Assembly (NCBI GenBank): GCA_900316995.1
Contig: ONEZ01000008.1
Span: 1-64,000, forward strand
From: an uncultured Bacteroidales bacterium
GTDB taxonomy: Bacteria > Bacteroidota > Bacteroidia > Bacteroidales > Paludibacteraceae
Direction of reading: 5' to 3'
Length of the DNA: 64,000 nt
Positions 1 to 10,670 of the stretch are shown one piece after another; the stretch's first letter is position 1, and every line of letters begins with the position of its first letter. The notes under the pieces are model-generated. The model searched no databases, was not told the DNA's origin, and saw nothing but the letters and a program-made list of their open reading frames with translations. The position numbers were made by a program, and so were the translations under genes.

Positions 1-2001
1 GTTTGCATCCACGTTGAACAGCTGTGAGTTGCCCAGTGCGTTCCAGTCTGCCAGATTGCCGCCCTTGGCTGATGCGTGGCTCTCAAGGTCAAATGAAACT
101 GCATTGCTAACAAGAGCAGCGCTCTTAACCTTATAGAAACGGTGCACTGTGGAGCCGTATGTGCCAATCATGTAAAGCTGTCCTGGCTCAAGAGTGCCCG
201 GAGTGGTGTATCTTATCCAGCCTTTCTCTCCCTTTTGCTCTTGCTTCGCCGTCAAATCCTAAGAATAGGTAGTCTGTGCCGTAAACCAGCGGGCTAAGGG
301 TCTGAGCGTTCTTAACTTCGTCCATCTTAACAGGGAACGGAACTGTGAATGCGTACCACTTGTCACGTTTCACGTTGTCAAACTGAACATCGATGTAGGC
401 GTAAGGCTCTTGTCGTGTGCGTCATACTGGCCAGCCTTGTCAGGAGTCACCTCCAAGCCAAAGTCCATAACCACGTTAACATCTCCGGTAAGCTCCACAT
501 TACCATCTTTCTTGATGTACATATTCTGTATTTTGTGGCCGTTACCATTAAAGTATATGTGCTTGTTTACAACCAAGTCTTGCTCCACGTCACCAAGAAG
601 GTTGATGTTTGCGCCATCCTCTGCTTTGTCAACAGCATCAGAGAGTGTGCCGTAAACCACATTGCCGTGTTCATCAACCACTTCTGCCACACCAGTGCCG
701 GTATAACGGTATGTAATAACTACTGAGTTTTGTGCCAGAACTTCAAATGTTTCTGTGCCGGTTATGTCTATATTGTTTGCTACAACGCTCTCAACTTCAC
801 AATCTTCTGGCAGTGAGGTTACTTTAACTTTTGCTGTAGAACCTATGCTGTATGATATCTCTGTAGGATTCCACTTAGTGCTTTTTACGCTTGCTGTGCC
901 TTTAGGACCAAATGTTCCAGTGATTTCCACATTCATACTGGTGGTGTTTGTTGTGGCTGTTACAGGATCTGAAACCTCTGATTCAGATGTGCCTCTGACA
1001 GCCTTAACGCTGAAGGCGTAGGTCGTCGCCTCATCAAGATCACTGAACCAATACTCTTTACTTGTCACTCCTGTCTGTTCTTCAACTCCGTCTTTGTAAA
1101 CTGTGTAACTGTCTGCGCAGTCAACAGAATCCCAACTAATTCCGATTGTGTTTTTGCTGTTATCTTTGAGTAAGGTAGCAGTTGGTTTTGCAAGAGTTGC
1201 ATACTTGTATGAGATTGTTGCAGTAGCTGGTGCTGTCATAGTTATCTCAGCAGGGTTAGCATACTCTGTCTCTCCCACCAATATTTTATCAAATACTGCG
1301 CAAGGATACGATGTGGCATCTATGCTTGCTGTTAAAGTAGCCTTGGAATTGTTAGCAAATGATGTCTCCTCAGCGTTCCATTTTCCCTCCTCTCCAACTA
1401 CTGTGTATGTTATTGCATCAGCGAATTCTCCCGCCTTCTCAATTGTAAGCACTGAATATGTAACAGCTTCAACAACGTTTGACATCTCTGATTCAGCAGC
1501 ACCTCTAACGGACTTGACACTGAAATTGTACTGTGTTGCCTGATTGAGCCCTGTGAACTGATATGAAGTTCCTGTTACTCCAGTCTGCACAGCAACACCG
1601 TTTTGGTAAACTGTGTAGCTACTTGCATTAGCAACTGAATTCCAGCTTACAGAAACTGCTGTTGATCTTACATCTGTAACTTGTACTACAGGTGCTGGAA
1701 GAGGAAGTACAGTTGCGCTGAGAGATATAGGAGTTTCACCTATATATAGAGTGGCGTTGTAGATTCCAGCAGGAGCTTCTCCGTTTGCGTTGAATGTAAC
1801 TGTTACAGTCTGGCTGCCATACTCGCAATTATCTCCATGAGCAGCACCTACAACATCAGGGCTGAAAGTGAAATATGGGTTGCTGCATGAAACATCTCCT
1901 GACATAGCAGAGAAGTCAACATTTACAGTACTTGACTCACTTGCTCCATACGCAAGAGTGCAGGTATAGTCTGCCCACGCATTACCAATAAACGCCAGCA
2001 A
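1..2001 (-). pseudogene. Disrupted fibronectin type III surface protein (3' end outside window)
   Basis: The main frame (370-2001) encodes a secreted multidomain protein. After a hydrophobic segment ending in AWA come an Ig-like stretch and at least two fibronectin type III repeats (about residues 105-180 and 280-355, each with a SYTVY-G--Q/EQTGVT motif). The coding continues in a second frame (about 188-405, containing KWYAFTVPFPV) and then a third frame from about 230 to position 1 (containing GQLYMIGTYG). Two frameshifts, near 398-405 and 225-235, therefore break it. The 5' end also lacks an ATG: an in-frame TAA sits just before the signal-peptide-like segment, and only TTG or CTG could start it. 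The product would be a Bacteroidales cell-surface protein of unknown ligand. It is either a decayed gene or suffers from sequence errors near a contig edge. Confidence 0.7.
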
Positions 2002-2084
2002 AGCGACGAGAAATAGTAGTAAAAAAGTAGTAAAATACAGTTACTATGTTAGATAGGTTGTAGATATAAAAGGAGTAAACACAC

Positions 2085-2116
2085 AAAAAGAGGCTGAACC
2101 CAATGTTCAACCTCTT
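2085..2116 (-). terminator. Intrinsic terminator after asnS
   Basis: A 12-bp stem (arms 2088-2099 and 2105-2116, one G-T pair) with a 5-nt loop is followed on the minus strand by a run of T. It lies just downstream of the asnS stop codon and separates asnS from the broken surface-protein gene. Confidence 0.8.
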
Positions 2117-2140
2117 ATTATTTATTTATGTTATTTGCTC

Positions 2141-3532
2141 TTAGAACTCAGCATTATTAGGAGTGCGTGGGAACGGGATTACATCACGGATGTTTTGCAT
2201 TCCTGTTACAAAGAGCATCAGACGCTCAAAGCCCAAGCCAAAGCCGGCATGAGGGCATGAGCCGTACTTGCGAGTGTCAAGATACCAGTCCATATCCTTC
2301 ATAGGAATGTTAAGCTCCTTGATGCGGGCGTATAGTTTGTCATAGTTCTCTTCACGCACGCTGCCGCCTATAATCTCTCCTATCTGCGGGAAGAGTACAT
2401 CGGTGCCCTGCACGGTCTTGCCATCGGTGTTCTGCTTCATATAGAAGGCCTTAATCTCTTTAGGGTAGTCTGTCATTATAACAGGGCGTTTGAAGTGCTC
2501 CTCCACAAGGAAGCGCTCATGCTCACTGGCAAGGTCACAGCCCCAATATACAGGGTACTCAAACTTTTTGCCGTTCTTCACAGCCTCTTCAAGTATCTTT
2601 ATGCCCTCTGTATATGGCAGGCGCACAAACTCTGTATCCGCCACGGCTTTCAGGCGCTCTACAAGGCCTTTGTCTATCATCTGATTGAGGAATGCAAGGT
2701 CATCTGCACAATTGTCGAGAGCCCATTTAACGCAGTATTTTACAAACTCCTCCTCAAGGTCCATCAGTTCATCCTTATCCATGAACGCTATCTCAGGCTC
2801 TATCATCCAAAATTCCGCCAAGTGACGTGGAGTGTTTGAGTTTTCTGCACGGAATGTAGGGCCAAAGGTATAAATGGCGCCAAGCGCTGTGGCTCCAAGC
2901 TCGCCCTCAAGCTGCCCTGAAACGGTTAGGCTTGTAGGCTTGCCAAAGAAATCCTTGCTGTAATCCACAGGGCCGTTTCCTGCCGCAATGCGGTTTAAAT
3001 CAAGGGTTGTTACTTGGAACATCTGACCTGCGCCCTCACAGTCTGACGCTGTGATAAGCGGAGTGTGGAAATAGTAATATCCCTTGTTATGGAAGAATGT
3101 GTGTATAGCGTATGCCATGTTATGACGCAGCCTCAGCACTGCTCCAAATGTATTTGTACGTGGACGCAGGTGGGCAATTTCACGCAAATACTCCATTGTA
3201 TGACCCTTCTTCTGCAACGGATAGGTGGCATCGGCAGGGCCGTAAACCTCTATGCTGTCTGCCTGCATCTCAACGCTCTGTCCTGCCCCTTGTGATTGCA
3301 CAAGTGTTCCTGTGGCGCAGATGCAAGCACCAGTTGTAACATCTTTTATAGAATCTTCGCTTATCTTAGAGAAGTCAACAACTATTTGCAGATTCTTTAT
3401 TGTGGAGCCATCATTAAGGGCTATGAAACTTACATTTTTATTACCACGGCGGGTGCGCACCCACCCCTTTACAACCACGCTCTTGCCATACTCTGTACAG
3501 CTTAGAGCCTCAATAACTTTTGTTCTGGCCAT
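2141..3532 (-). CDS. asnS: Asparaginyl-tRNA synthetase
   Basis: Cytoplasmic class IIb aminoacyl-tRNA synthetase that charges tRNA-Asn with asparagine using ATP. The 463 residues match the usual length of bacterial AsnRS. An N-terminal OB-fold anticodon-binding domain (about 15-100, containing [10 protein letters not shown]) precedes the class II catalytic core. Motif 2 appears as [15 protein letters not shown] (about 225-240), and motif 3 as [10 protein letters not shown] close to the C terminus. The downstream hairpin at 2085-2116 ends the transcript. The start at 3532 ([10 protein letters not shown]) is the standard one for the family. Nothing is unusual about it. Confidence 0.97.
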   Translation of the reverse strand: MARTKVIEALSCTEYGKSVVVKGWVRTRRGNKNVSFIALNDGSTIKNLQIVVDFSKISEDSIKDVTTGACICATGTLVQSQGAGQSVEMQADSIEVYGPADATYPLQKKGHTMEYLREIAHLRPRTNTFGAVLRLRHNMAYAIHTFFHNKGYYYFHTPLITASDCEGAGQMFQVTTLDLNRIAAGNGPVDYSKDFFGKPTSLTVSGQLEGELGATALGAIYTFGPTFRAENSNTPRHLAEFWMIEPEIAFMDKDELMDLEEEFVKYCVKWALDNCADDLAFLNQMIDKGLVERLKAVADTEFVRLPYTEGIKILEEAVKNGKKFEYPVYWGCDLASEHERFLVEEHFKRPVIMTDYPKEIKAFYMKQNTDGKTVQGTDVLFPQIGEIIGGSVREENYDKLYARIKELNIPMKDMDWYLDTRKYGSCPHAGFGLGFERLMLFVTGMQNIRDVIPFPRTPNNAEF

Positions 3533-3583
3533 AGTCTTTAAAATTTAATGCGCAAAATTACAAAATTTTATAATATCTGTTAA

Positions 3584-4783
3584 CTATCTTGCAAGCCATA
3601 TTTCAGGATTCTGAATGGTCTTGTCTTTCCATACCTGGAAGTATAGCACTGTTTTATTGTCTTCGTCAGGGTCTGAGTATATGGTGCCTATGGTCTGCTT
3701 GGCTGTAACCTTATCACCCACCTTTACGTTTACTTTGCTCAAATTCGCATATACTGTACGGTAGAGTCCGTGCTTAACAATAACTGCATTGTTGCTGCCT
3801 GGGATAGCAAAACACTGGGTCACCTCACCCTCAAATACTGCACGAGCCTTGGTTCCGGCTGGACATTGTATGTATATACCTTTATTGTTTGTGGTTACAT
3901 ACTCAAGCACAGGATGCGGCTGAATACCAAAAGCCCCCACTACCAATCCCTTATCAACCGGCCACGGCAAACGGCCAAGATTCTTTTCAAAATTGCCTGA
4001 TACAAGTTTCTCCTCTTTGGTAAGAGCATAGCCTCCATCTTTGCCAGCACTCTTCTTGCCAGATTTTTTGGCCTCGTCGGCTATCATTTTTTCAATCTGG
4101 GAGTTAAGTCGGTTGGCTATCTCCTGCTGTTTCTTTAACTGCTTAGAGAGCTCTTTATGTTGTTTCTTGAGCCCTTTTACCAAGTTATCCTGCTTTGTTT
4201 TTTCTGACTGGAGTTTTGCACTCTCCTGCTTGCGGGCGTTAAGCACCTCCACTCTCTGCTGACGCACAAGTTCCACCTCTTCAAGTTTTTTGTCAAGGTC
4301 AGCCTTAACCGCCTCTATCTCCTGTGCTTTTTGGGTGCAATACTGTGCGTACTGCTTTATATAACGGTAACGGCGGTAGCTTTGCGCCACATTATCAGCT
4401 GAGAGCACAAACATAATATTGTCAAGTTTGCTCTTTTTATAGTACTGATGATACATTAGAGCCGCATACTCTTTTTTAAGAGATTCAAGCTGCTTTCTCT
4501 GTGAGGCAATCTCTGTCCTAAGCGATGACAGTTGGCGGTTAATTTCAGCCACCTCTGCATTAAGGGAGTTTATAACAACCCTGCGCTCCTTAATCTCTGC
4601 CTGCAGCAGGTTTATCTTGGTCATGGTTTTAGCAGTGGTCTGCTTATTCTCTGAAATAAGGTTTGATGTGGCCTCAAGGTTCTTGAGAGCCCTCTCTTTC
4701 TTCTTTTTGAGCTCTTCCACGCTCTGCGCACCTGCTGAAAGAACCATGAGCGCACACACTACTATAGCAAAAAACTTTTTCAT
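3584..4783 (-). CDS. EnvC/NlpD-like murein hydrolase activator (degenerate M23 domain)
   Basis: Exported protein of 399 residues: a signal peptide (1-19, ending LSAGAQ), a long Lys/Glu/Gln-rich coiled coil (about 20-245), then a C-terminal LytM/M23 fold (about 270-395). The fold is recognisable from GAFGIQPHPV, NNKGIYIQ, GSNNAVIVKHGLYRTVYANL and ILYFQ-type segments. In an active M23 enzyme the zinc ligands lie in HPV, G-D-I and HLHFE. Here the aspartate is Y and the HLHF block reads VLYFQV, so the domain is probably non-catalytic, as in E. coli EnvC, which activates amidases at the septum. By inference it regulates peptidoglycan splitting. It is 5 bp downstream of the DUF4292 gene and probably shares the dut-to-envC operon. 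Confidence 0.88.
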   Translation of the reverse strand: MKKFFAIVVCALMVLSAGAQSVEELKKKKERALKNLEATSNLISENKQTTAKTMTKINLLQAEIKERRVVINSLNAEVAEINRQLSSLRTEIASQRKQLESLKKEYAALMYHQYYKKSKLDNIMFVLSADNVAQSYRRYRYIKQYAQYCTQKAQEIEAVKADLDKKLEEVELVRQQRVEVLNARKQESAKLQSEKTKQDNLVKGLKKQHKELSKQLKKQQEIANRLNSQIEKMIADEAKKSGKKSAGKDGGYALTKEEKLVSGNFEKNLGRLPWPVDKGLVVGAFGIQPHPVLEYVTTNNKGIYIQCPAGTKARAVFEGEVTQCFAIPGSNNAVIVKHGLYRTVYANLSKVNVKVGDKVTAKQTIGTIYSDPDEDNKTVLYFQVWKDKTIQNPEIWLAR

Positions 4784-4788
4784 ATCGT

Positions 4789-5598
4789 CTATTTGAATAA
4801 ACTGCTAATTAAAGATTCTATTGTCTGTTTCTGGTATCCTGACGGCAGCGATGCCGCTATACTGACATCCTTGTCAAACTCCACACTTTCAAAACTGATG
4901 TTCATTGAAAATGACATTTTGTTTGATGACACAGCACATACAGCTGCTTTAGGAAATACATATCCGCCAAACTGCTGGAATGAGTTATACTCTCCTGACA
5001 CATATTGCGCACCGTCATTTGTAGAGAAGAATGTACGCATGAGGTACTCTCTTTGCAGGAACTCCACATAGTATGACGGAGCCTGTTTCCTGTATGTGGT
5101 GTTAACCCCGTCTGATGTTATGGCCACATCCTTAAAATTCTCCTCAAGCGGGTCAAAGTACCTGTTGCACAAGAGCCCCTCTATCATTCCGTAGTTCAGA
5201 TTAAAATTCTTATCAGTGAACTTGGAGTACGGCTCCGCTACGTACGTATGCTGCATTTTGTCAAGAAAGAGCACACTGTCTGCATTACATACAAGACGGT
5301 ACATCTCTATACCTAAAAGAGGCTGTACAGATACCATGAGAGCTTTACCCACCTCCACATTTATCACACCTTTAACCTTCAAAGGCAGCACATTAGGCAC
5401 ATCCACGGCAACTTTCATTTTTACTGTACGGTAATTCTGGTTTTGCATGGCTGTAGCCACCTGTGAGGCTATCTTGCCATTTATTGCGGTGCCTTTTCTT
5501 GATTTACACCCTGACATGCAAACCAATATGGCCACCGATGCAAACACCACAGCCACCAAGCCAAACGCTTTTCTATTCCACATATTGCTTTTTCTCAA
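4789..5598 (-). CDS. DUF4292 family lipoprotein
   Basis: The 269-residue product has a basic N terminus, a hydrophobic stretch and a lipobox (CMSGC, cysteine near residue 31), so it is predicted to be a periplasm-facing lipoprotein. The body (for example KVAVDVPNVLPLKVKGVINVEVGKA split over two strands, and LLGIEMYRLVCNADSVLFLDK) is typical of the Bacteroidetes DUF4292 family. That fold resembles the LolA/LolB lipoprotein-carrier type, so a role in moving lipids or lipoproteins is possible but unproven. It overlaps the 3' end of the TPR gene (4789-5598 against 5573-7306), an arrangement that suggests translational coupling. Confidence 0.85.
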   Translation of the reverse strand: MRKSNMWNRKAFGLVAVVFASVAILVCMSGCKSRKGTAINGKIASQVATAMQNQNYRTVKMKVAVDVPNVLPLKVKGVINVEVGKALMVSVQPLLGIEMYRLVCNADSVLFLDKMQHTYVAEPYSKFTDKNFNLNYGMIEGLLCNRYFDPLEENFKDVAITSDGVNTTYRKQAPSYYVEFLQREYLMRTFFSTNDGAQYVSGEYNSFQQFGGYVFPKAAVCAVSSNKMSFSMNISFESVEFDKDVSIAASLPSGYQKQTIESLISSLFK

Positions 5599-7306
5599 TT
5601 TTTTGTCTAAGTTTTTCCTTGTCTGCCCCCTCTCTCTCCATACTGTATGAACGTTTCCACTGCTCTAACGCACCGTTCACATCGCCAAGTTTGAAAAGAA
5701 TGTCACCATAATGCTCTACAATGACGGCATCGGGGTTTGACTTCATATACTCCAGCGCCTGCTCAATATAGAACTTAGCGTATGTAAGCTGCCCCTTCTT
5801 CATAAGAATATAGGCGTATGTATCAAGATACATACTCTGCAAAGGCTCCTTTTCAACAGTCTTTTTGCTCATAGCCTCAGCCTTGTCAAGGTCGGCATTG
5901 TCTTCTGCCAGTATGTAGGCGTAATTGTTAAGGCCCATAAGGTCATTGGGGAACGCTTCCACAGACTTATCCAGATACAGGTACTTTTTCTCATTGTCGC
6001 CCTTTTGGTAATAATAGTTGAACAGGTAGCTCCACAGTTCCTTCTTATTACTGTCGCTCAGAGACTTATCTGATACTGAAACTATGCTGTCAGCCTTCAG
6101 CATATACTCAAGAGCCTTGTCCGTCAGACCTTTGGAGTAGTTCCATATTCCGCTGTAATAATAAAAATCAGCACTCTCAGGAATGGCGTCCATGGCATCA
6201 GAGAGCACCTTCTCTGTCATTATAGAGTCTTTACTCTGCGCCGTCTGATACAGCAGGTATTCCCAGCACTCCTTGCACTGAGGGTTCACATATACAGCTG
6301 AGCGTAACTCTTCAATAGCGTCCTGACTGCGTGACATATTCATAAGGTAGTCTGCATACATAAGCCTTATCTCTGCATTATCCGCCTCTGCGTCTATCAT
6401 GCTACGGTATATGGTGTCGAGCTCGGCAAGCGGGGTTCTGGTGGAATTAAAGTATCTTATGGTCTGATTAAGGTACTCTTTCTTTCGCTTGAACTGTATG
6501 TCAGACGATGCAAATATCTTGCGAGAACACTCCTGTATCTTATCCGTCTCACCCGTGCGTACATAGTACATGTAAAGAGACTCCAGCACATCACCGTTAT
6601 CAGGCTCCATCTCCATTGATCTCTGATAGCACTCGTATGCCTCGTTCATATCATTTGATGCAAGATACAAGTCTCCTTTCAGCACCCATAAAGATGAGTT
6701 CTGAGGCATATCCTTTATTATATGGTCAAGTGTCTTATGGGCAGACTTTACATCGCCTGCCATTTTATATACCTCAACTTTTGACATTGACACGTATGAA
6801 TCCACACCTGTAAGCCTCTCAAGCTTTTCAAGGGTCTTAATCGCAGACTTGAAATCCTTTATACGTACATACAATTCAGCCAGCATGTAAAGGTCTCCCT
6901 CATGCTCAGGATACTTTTTTACGAGTGACTCGTAACCCTTAATGGCCGAATTATAATCATTTAACGCTATATAAGCCCTTATAAGCGCTTTTTGATAGTA
7001 ATAGTTGTCTGGTGAAAGTTCCGCCGCTCTTTTCAGATACTGGAACGCATTTGCAAAATCTTTGGTAATAAGTGACGAACCAAGCTCATAGCATACAGCT
7101 GCGTTATTAGGGTCAATGGAATCAGCCTTGGCTAAAACAATGTAAGCGCTATCTGCACGCCCTGAATATTTGAAACGGAAACTCTCTATGAAGAGAGAAT
7201 CCCTGTCATGCAGAACACTGTCTGGCAGCACCTTTTTAGCAGACGCCGCTGCACATACGCCATATATGGCTAACAAAGAAACTACTATTGAAAAAATTCT
7301 TTTCAT
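5573..7306 (-). CDS. Secreted tetratricopeptide-repeat protein
   Basis: The 577-residue protein starts with a signal peptide (1-20, YGVCAAASA) and then consists almost entirely of tetratricopeptide repeats, with typical A-x-YELG, A-x-YLKRA and P-x-D/N spacing through to residue 560. TPR solenoids are protein-interaction scaffolds. This gene sits beside DUF4292 and EnvC-like proteins, a common Bacteroidales neighbourhood, so a scaffold role in envelope biogenesis is plausible. It overlaps dut by 4 bp at its start and DUF4292 at its end. No catalytic domain was seen. Confidence 0.85.
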   Translation of the reverse strand: MKRIFSIVVSLLAIYGVCAAASAKKVLPDSVLHDRDSLFIESFRFKYSGRADSAYIVLAKADSIDPNNAAVCYELGSSLITKDFANAFQYLKRAAELSPDNYYYQKALIRAYIALNDYNSAIKGYESLVKKYPEHEGDLYMLAELYVRIKDFKSAIKTLEKLERLTGVDSYVSMSKVEVYKMAGDVKSAHKTLDHIIKDMPQNSSLWVLKGDLYLASNDMNEAYECYQRSMEMEPDNGDVLESLYMYYVRTGETDKIQECSRKIFASSDIQFKRKKEYLNQTIRYFNSTRTPLAELDTIYRSMIDAEADNAEIRLMYADYLMNMSRSQDAIEELRSAVYVNPQCKECWEYLLYQTAQSKDSIMTEKVLSDAMDAIPESADFYYYSGIWNYSKGLTDKALEYMLKADSIVSVSDKSLSDSNKKELWSYLFNYYYQKGDNEKKYLYLDKSVEAFPNDLMGLNNYAYILAEDNADLDKAEAMSKKTVEKEPLQSMYLDTYAYILMKKGQLTYAKFYIEQALEYMKSNPDAVIVEHYGDILFKLGDVNGALEQWKRSYSMEREGADKEKLRQKIEKKQYVE

Positions 7307-7743
7307 TTTTTACCTGTATGACCAAAACCACCTGCTCCTCTCTCTGTGTCAGTAAGCTCACTTACCTCCACAAGTGTGGCAACTGCATGCTGGGCTATAA
7401 CCATCTGGCATATGCGCTCTCCATTCTCAATAACAAAAGGCTCTTCCCCTAAGTTTATAAGGATAACGCCAATCTCCCCTCTGTAGTCAGCATCGATGGT
7501 GCCAGGTGTGTTAAGCACTGTTATGCCCTTCTTAAGAGCCAGTCCGCTGCGTGGGCGTATCTGCGCCTCATACCCTTCAGGCAGCTCTATGAAAAGGCCT
7601 GTGGGAATGAGCTTGCGCTGCATAGGGTTCAGTGTGACAGGAGCGTCAAGTGATGCTCTTAAATCCATTCCGGCACTTAAATCTGTGGCGTATGCCGGAA
7701 GTGCGTTCTTTGACTTGTTGATAATATTTACTTTTACTTTCAT
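7303..7743 (-). CDS. dut: Deoxyuridine 5'-triphosphate nucleotidohydrolase (dUTPase)
   Basis: Homotrimeric cytosolic dUTPase of 146 residues, which hydrolyses dUTP to dUMP and pyrophosphate. This keeps uracil out of DNA and supplies thymidylate synthase (thyA is at 45.7 kb). The five family motifs are visible: AGMDLRA near residue 25, PRSGLA (about 62-67), [16 protein letters not shown] (about 77-92), GERICQMV and the C-terminal arm [10 protein letters not shown]. It lies 1 bp downstream of rnr and overlaps the TPR gene by 4 bp. Confidence 0.97.
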   Translation of the reverse strand: MKVKVNIINKSKNALPAYATDLSAGMDLRASLDAPVTLNPMQRKLIPTGLFIELPEGYEAQIRPRSGLALKKGITVLNTPGTIDADYRGEIGVILINLGEEPFVIENGERICQMVIAQHAVATLVEVSELTDTERGAGGFGHTGKK

Positions 7744-7744
7744 A

Positions 7745-9742
7745 TTACACCAGTGTGAAATCCAACTGTTTTTTATCTAAGTTTGCATTAGCCACCATTA
7801 CATTCACCTCATCTCCCAGGCGGTAAATCTTATGGGTGCGTTTGCCTGTTATCTGGTAATTCTTCTCATCGTATGTGTAGTAGTCATCATCAAGTTCACG
7901 GATAGGTATCATGCCCTCACACTTGTTGCTTGTAAGCTCCACATATATGCCCCACTCCGTGACTCCTGATATCACGCCTGAAAATACCTGACCCTTCTTA
8001 TCACTCATAAACTCCACCTGTTTGTACTTTATGGATGAGCGCTCCGCACTTGCCGCCACCTGCTCCATATCTGAACAATGAGTGCAATACTCCTCATATT
8101 GCTCCTGCTTTACAGATGCACCTCCGTTAAGGTAGCTGAAGAGCAGACGGTGAACCATCATATCAGGGTAGCGGCGTATAGGTGATGTAAAGTGTGTGTA
8201 AAAGTCAAATGCCAGCCCGTAGTGGCCTATGTTCTGAGTGCTGTAAACAGCCTTGGCCATGGAGCGTAGAGCCACTGTCTCTATAAGGTTCTGCTCTCTT
8301 GTGCCCTCCACCTTATCAAGCAGGTGGTTTATGGCTCTTGACACATCGCTGCGCTCACCTTCCGGCTTGAACTTATAGCCGAATCTCTTGATAAATTCTG
8401 ACAAATTCTGCAATTTGGCACGGTCTGGTTCATCGTGGATTCTATACACAAAAGTCTTAGGTTTGGCATCTCCTTTAACCTTGCCTATCTTCTCAGCCAC
8501 AGTACGGTTTGCCAGCAGCATGAACTCCTCTACAAGCTTATTGGCCTCTTTCTGCTCCTTAAAATATACACTGAGCGGCTTGCCTGTTTCATCTATCTCA
8601 AACCTCACCTCAGTTCTCTCAAAAGATATGGCACCCTCTGTAAAACGATTTTCCCTTAAAATCTCCGCAAGAGAGTTAAGGGTTAATATTTCATCTGCAT
8701 AGTCCCCTTTGCCGCTCTCTATAACATCCTGTGCCTCCTCGTATGTGAAACGGCGGTTGCTCTTTATAACAGCTTTGGTTATGCGACTCTTTTTCACCTC
8801 TGCCTTTGGGGTTATCTCAAATATTACCGAATATGTGAGCTTCTCCTCGTCCGGGCGCAGGGAGCAAACCATGTTGCACAGCTTCTCTGGCAGCATAGGC
8901 ACGGTTCTATCCACCAAGTACACCGATGTAGCCCTGCTATAAGCCTCCTTATCAATGATGTCCCCCTCTTTAACATAGTGGGTCACATCTGCAATATGAA
9001 CCCCCACCTCATAGTTTCCGTTATCAAGTTTCTTTATTGACAATGCGTCATCAAAATCCTTGGCATCACGAGGGTCTATGGTGAAAGTAACCACACTGCG
9101 GTAGTCAAGACGTTTTGCTATCTCCTCCTCTGTGATAGTTATGTCAATCTTCTCAGCCTCAGCCGATATCTCCTCCGGATAACTGTAAGGCAGGTTGTAC
9201 TCCGCCAAAATGGCGTGCATTTCAGTATCATTGTTACCTGCATCGCCCAAAACATCTATGATGTATCCTATTGGGTTTCTGGCGTTATCAGGCCAGTCAA
9301 CAACCTTGACAATAACCTTTTGGCCGTCTGTGGCGCCATGTAATTTGTCAGATGGCACGTAAATGTCATTGGTTAGAATCCTGTTGTCAACTATAACAAA
9401 CGCCACATTATTGCATAGTGAAAGCACACCCACAAAATTCTCACGCGCCCTCTTCAGCACCTCCACCACCTCCGCTTCAGGCTGTCTGCCGGCACGAGCT
9501 GCATACATGACCGCTCTTACCACATCGCCCTTCATGGCGTGGTTAACATTGCGGTCCGCCACAAACACCTGCTCGGAGCCGTCATCAGGTACAATATGCG
9601 CCTTACCGTTATTATTACGGTCCAGTTTGCCTACTATTTCGCGCGTTAGAACAGGTGCGCTTTTAAGCTTACCGCCATATCTTGCCTTGCGTGCAAACTT
9701 TTTTCTATCTCTCTCTTTCTCCCTCTTTTTCTTTTTTCCCAT
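7745..9742 (-). CDS. rnr: Ribonuclease R (RNase II/R family 3'-5' exoribonuclease)
   Basis: The 665-residue cytoplasmic exoribonuclease has a highly basic N-terminal tail (first 30 residues rich in K and R), cold-shock domains (to about 190) and an RNB catalytic domain. The RNB signature [16 protein letters not shown] (about 220-235) supplies the magnesium-binding aspartates, and [15 protein letters not shown] is near 525. A C-terminal S1 RNA-binding domain (about 570-665, [18 protein letters not shown]) ends the protein. It degrades structured RNA and takes part in RNA quality control. It follows the TerB-DnaJ gene by 15 bp. Confidence 0.96.
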   Translation of the reverse strand: MGKKKKREKERDRKKFARKARYGGKLKSAPVLTREIVGKLDRNNNGKAHIVPDDGSEQVFVADRNVNHAMKGDVVRAVMYAARAGRQPEAEVVEVLKRARENFVGVLSLCNNVAFVIVDNRILTNDIYVPSDKLHGATDGQKVIVKVVDWPDNARNPIGYIIDVLGDAGNNDTEMHAILAEYNLPYSYPEEISAEAEKIDITITEEEIAKRLDYRSVVTFTIDPRDAKDFDDALSIKKLDNGNYEVGVHIADVTHYVKEGDIIDKEAYSRATSVYLVDRTVPMLPEKLCNMVCSLRPDEEKLTYSVIFEITPKAEVKKSRITKAVIKSNRRFTYEEAQDVIESGKGDYADEILTLNSLAEILRENRFTEGAISFERTEVRFEIDETGKPLSVYFKEQKEANKLVEEFMLLANRTVAEKIGKVKGDAKPKTFVYRIHDEPDRAKLQNLSEFIKRFGYKFKPEGERSDVSRAINHLLDKVEGTREQNLIETVALRSMAKAVYSTQNIGHYGLAFDFYTHFTSPIRRYPDMMVHRLLFSYLNGGASVKQEQYEEYCTHCSDMEQVAASAERSSIKYKQVEFMSDKKGQVFSGVISGVTEWGIYVELTSNKCEGMIPIRELDDDYYTYDEKNYQITGKRTHKIYRLGDEVNVMVANANLDKKQLDFTLV

Positions 9743-9757
9743 AATTAAATCTCCTTT

Positions 9758-10579
9758 CTACTGCATACCGCGTGAATTCTTGATAATCTGATAAGCCTCT
9801 CCCACAGCCTTGAATTTCTCTGTGGCTGAACGTTTCACCTCCTCACCAAGATTATTAACCTTGTCAGGGTGGTACTTCATAGCCATTCTGCGGTATGCCT
9901 TTTTAACTTCATCATCTGTAGCGCTCTTATCAACTTCCAAAATTTTATATGCATCTGCAAGGCTCATCTGCTTTTTACCAGATGAACCGCTTTCGCTCCT
10001 GCCGTTGCCACTTGAACTGCCGTGAGTATATGCCTTGTATGCTGTCTTTATTGAAACGTAGTCTGCATCTGAAACGCCAGTCAGATGACATATTTCGTAA
10101 ATAATATTAATTTCAGCCTGACTTATATCGCCGTCGGCCGATGCTATCTTGAAGAGCGTATGTATAAGCTCCAGTTTGCCTGAGTAGTTAAGACGGCTTC
10201 TAACCTGACGGCAGACATCTCTGTAGTCATAGTTTGAAGCAAGTATCTTTTTTAGCATCTGAAGAGCCTCCTTACCCTCTTCCTCCGTGAAGTTTGCACG
10301 TAGAAACGCCTTCACCTCTTCAAGTTCACTCTTCAGCACACTGCCGTCAGCCTTCATTACAGAGCCGGCAAGTATCATCACCACAAGCAGGAAATCACCC
10401 TGTGTGGTTTTACGAGACTGAGAATCCTTCCCTCCAAAGGAACTGTTTCCTCCATCTTCAATTGAAGACCTGGAATCGCCATCAAAAAAACCAGCTGCAA
10501 TGACTCCTAAGATAGCCCCTATAGGGCCACCTAAAGTCCAACCCAGACCTCCTAATATCAGTTTTGACCAAAAGCCCAT
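9758..10579 (-). CDS. TerB/DnaJ domain protein (DjlA-like)
   Basis: The 273-residue protein has a hydrophobic, glycine-rich N-terminal segment (1-28, possible membrane anchor), a central TerB-like helical domain (about 65-180, containing GDISQAEINIIYEIC), a Ser/Gly linker and a C-terminal J domain. The J domain holds the HPD motif (KYHPDKVN, about 240-247) that stimulates DnaK ATPase. The same order occurs in E. coli DjlA, a membrane-anchored DnaK co-chaperone. A good minus-strand promoter lies directly upstream at 10618-10648, so it probably begins the rnr-dut transcript. Confidence 0.88.
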   Translation of the reverse strand: MGFWSKLILGGLGWTLGGPIGAILGVIAAGFFDGDSRSSIEDGGNSSFGGKDSQSRKTTQGDFLLVVMILAGSVMKADGSVLKSELEEVKAFLRANFTEEEGKEALQMLKKILASNYDYRDVCRQVRSRLNYSGKLELIHTLFKIASADGDISQAEINIIYEICHLTGVSDADYVSIKTAYKAYTHGSSSGNGRSESGSSGKKQMSLADAYKILEVDKSATDDEVKKAYRRMAMKYHPDKVNNLGEEVKRSATEKFKAVGEAYQIIKNSRGMQ

Positions 10580-10617
10580 AACTTTGCCCTTTCTTATATT
10601 GACAATACTTAAAAGGA

Positions 10618-10648
10618 CAAAGTTAAGGCAATTTTAAATTTTTTACAA
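10618..10648 (-). promoter_or_regulatory. Bacteroidetes-type promoter for the TerB-DnaJ gene
   Basis: On the minus strand a TTG (10646-10648) is followed 20 bp later by TAACTTTG (10618-10625). This fits the phylum consensus TTG/TAnnTTTG with normal spacing. Transcription would begin near 10611, about 30 nt before the ATG at 10579. Confidence 0.65.
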
Positions 10649-10670
10649 AAATTACTTAAAAAACAATTTA

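Noticed and set aside
188-373. Separate 61-residue gene
   Set aside because: Its text (KWYAFTVPFPV and onward) continues the broken surface-protein frame on both sides. It is a middle fragment between two frameshifts.
10573-10626. Inverted repeat AACTTTG...CAAAGTT upstream of the TerB-DnaJ gene as an operator
   Set aside because: One arm is the -7 promoter element and the other lies across the start codon region. The match is short and probably fortuitous.
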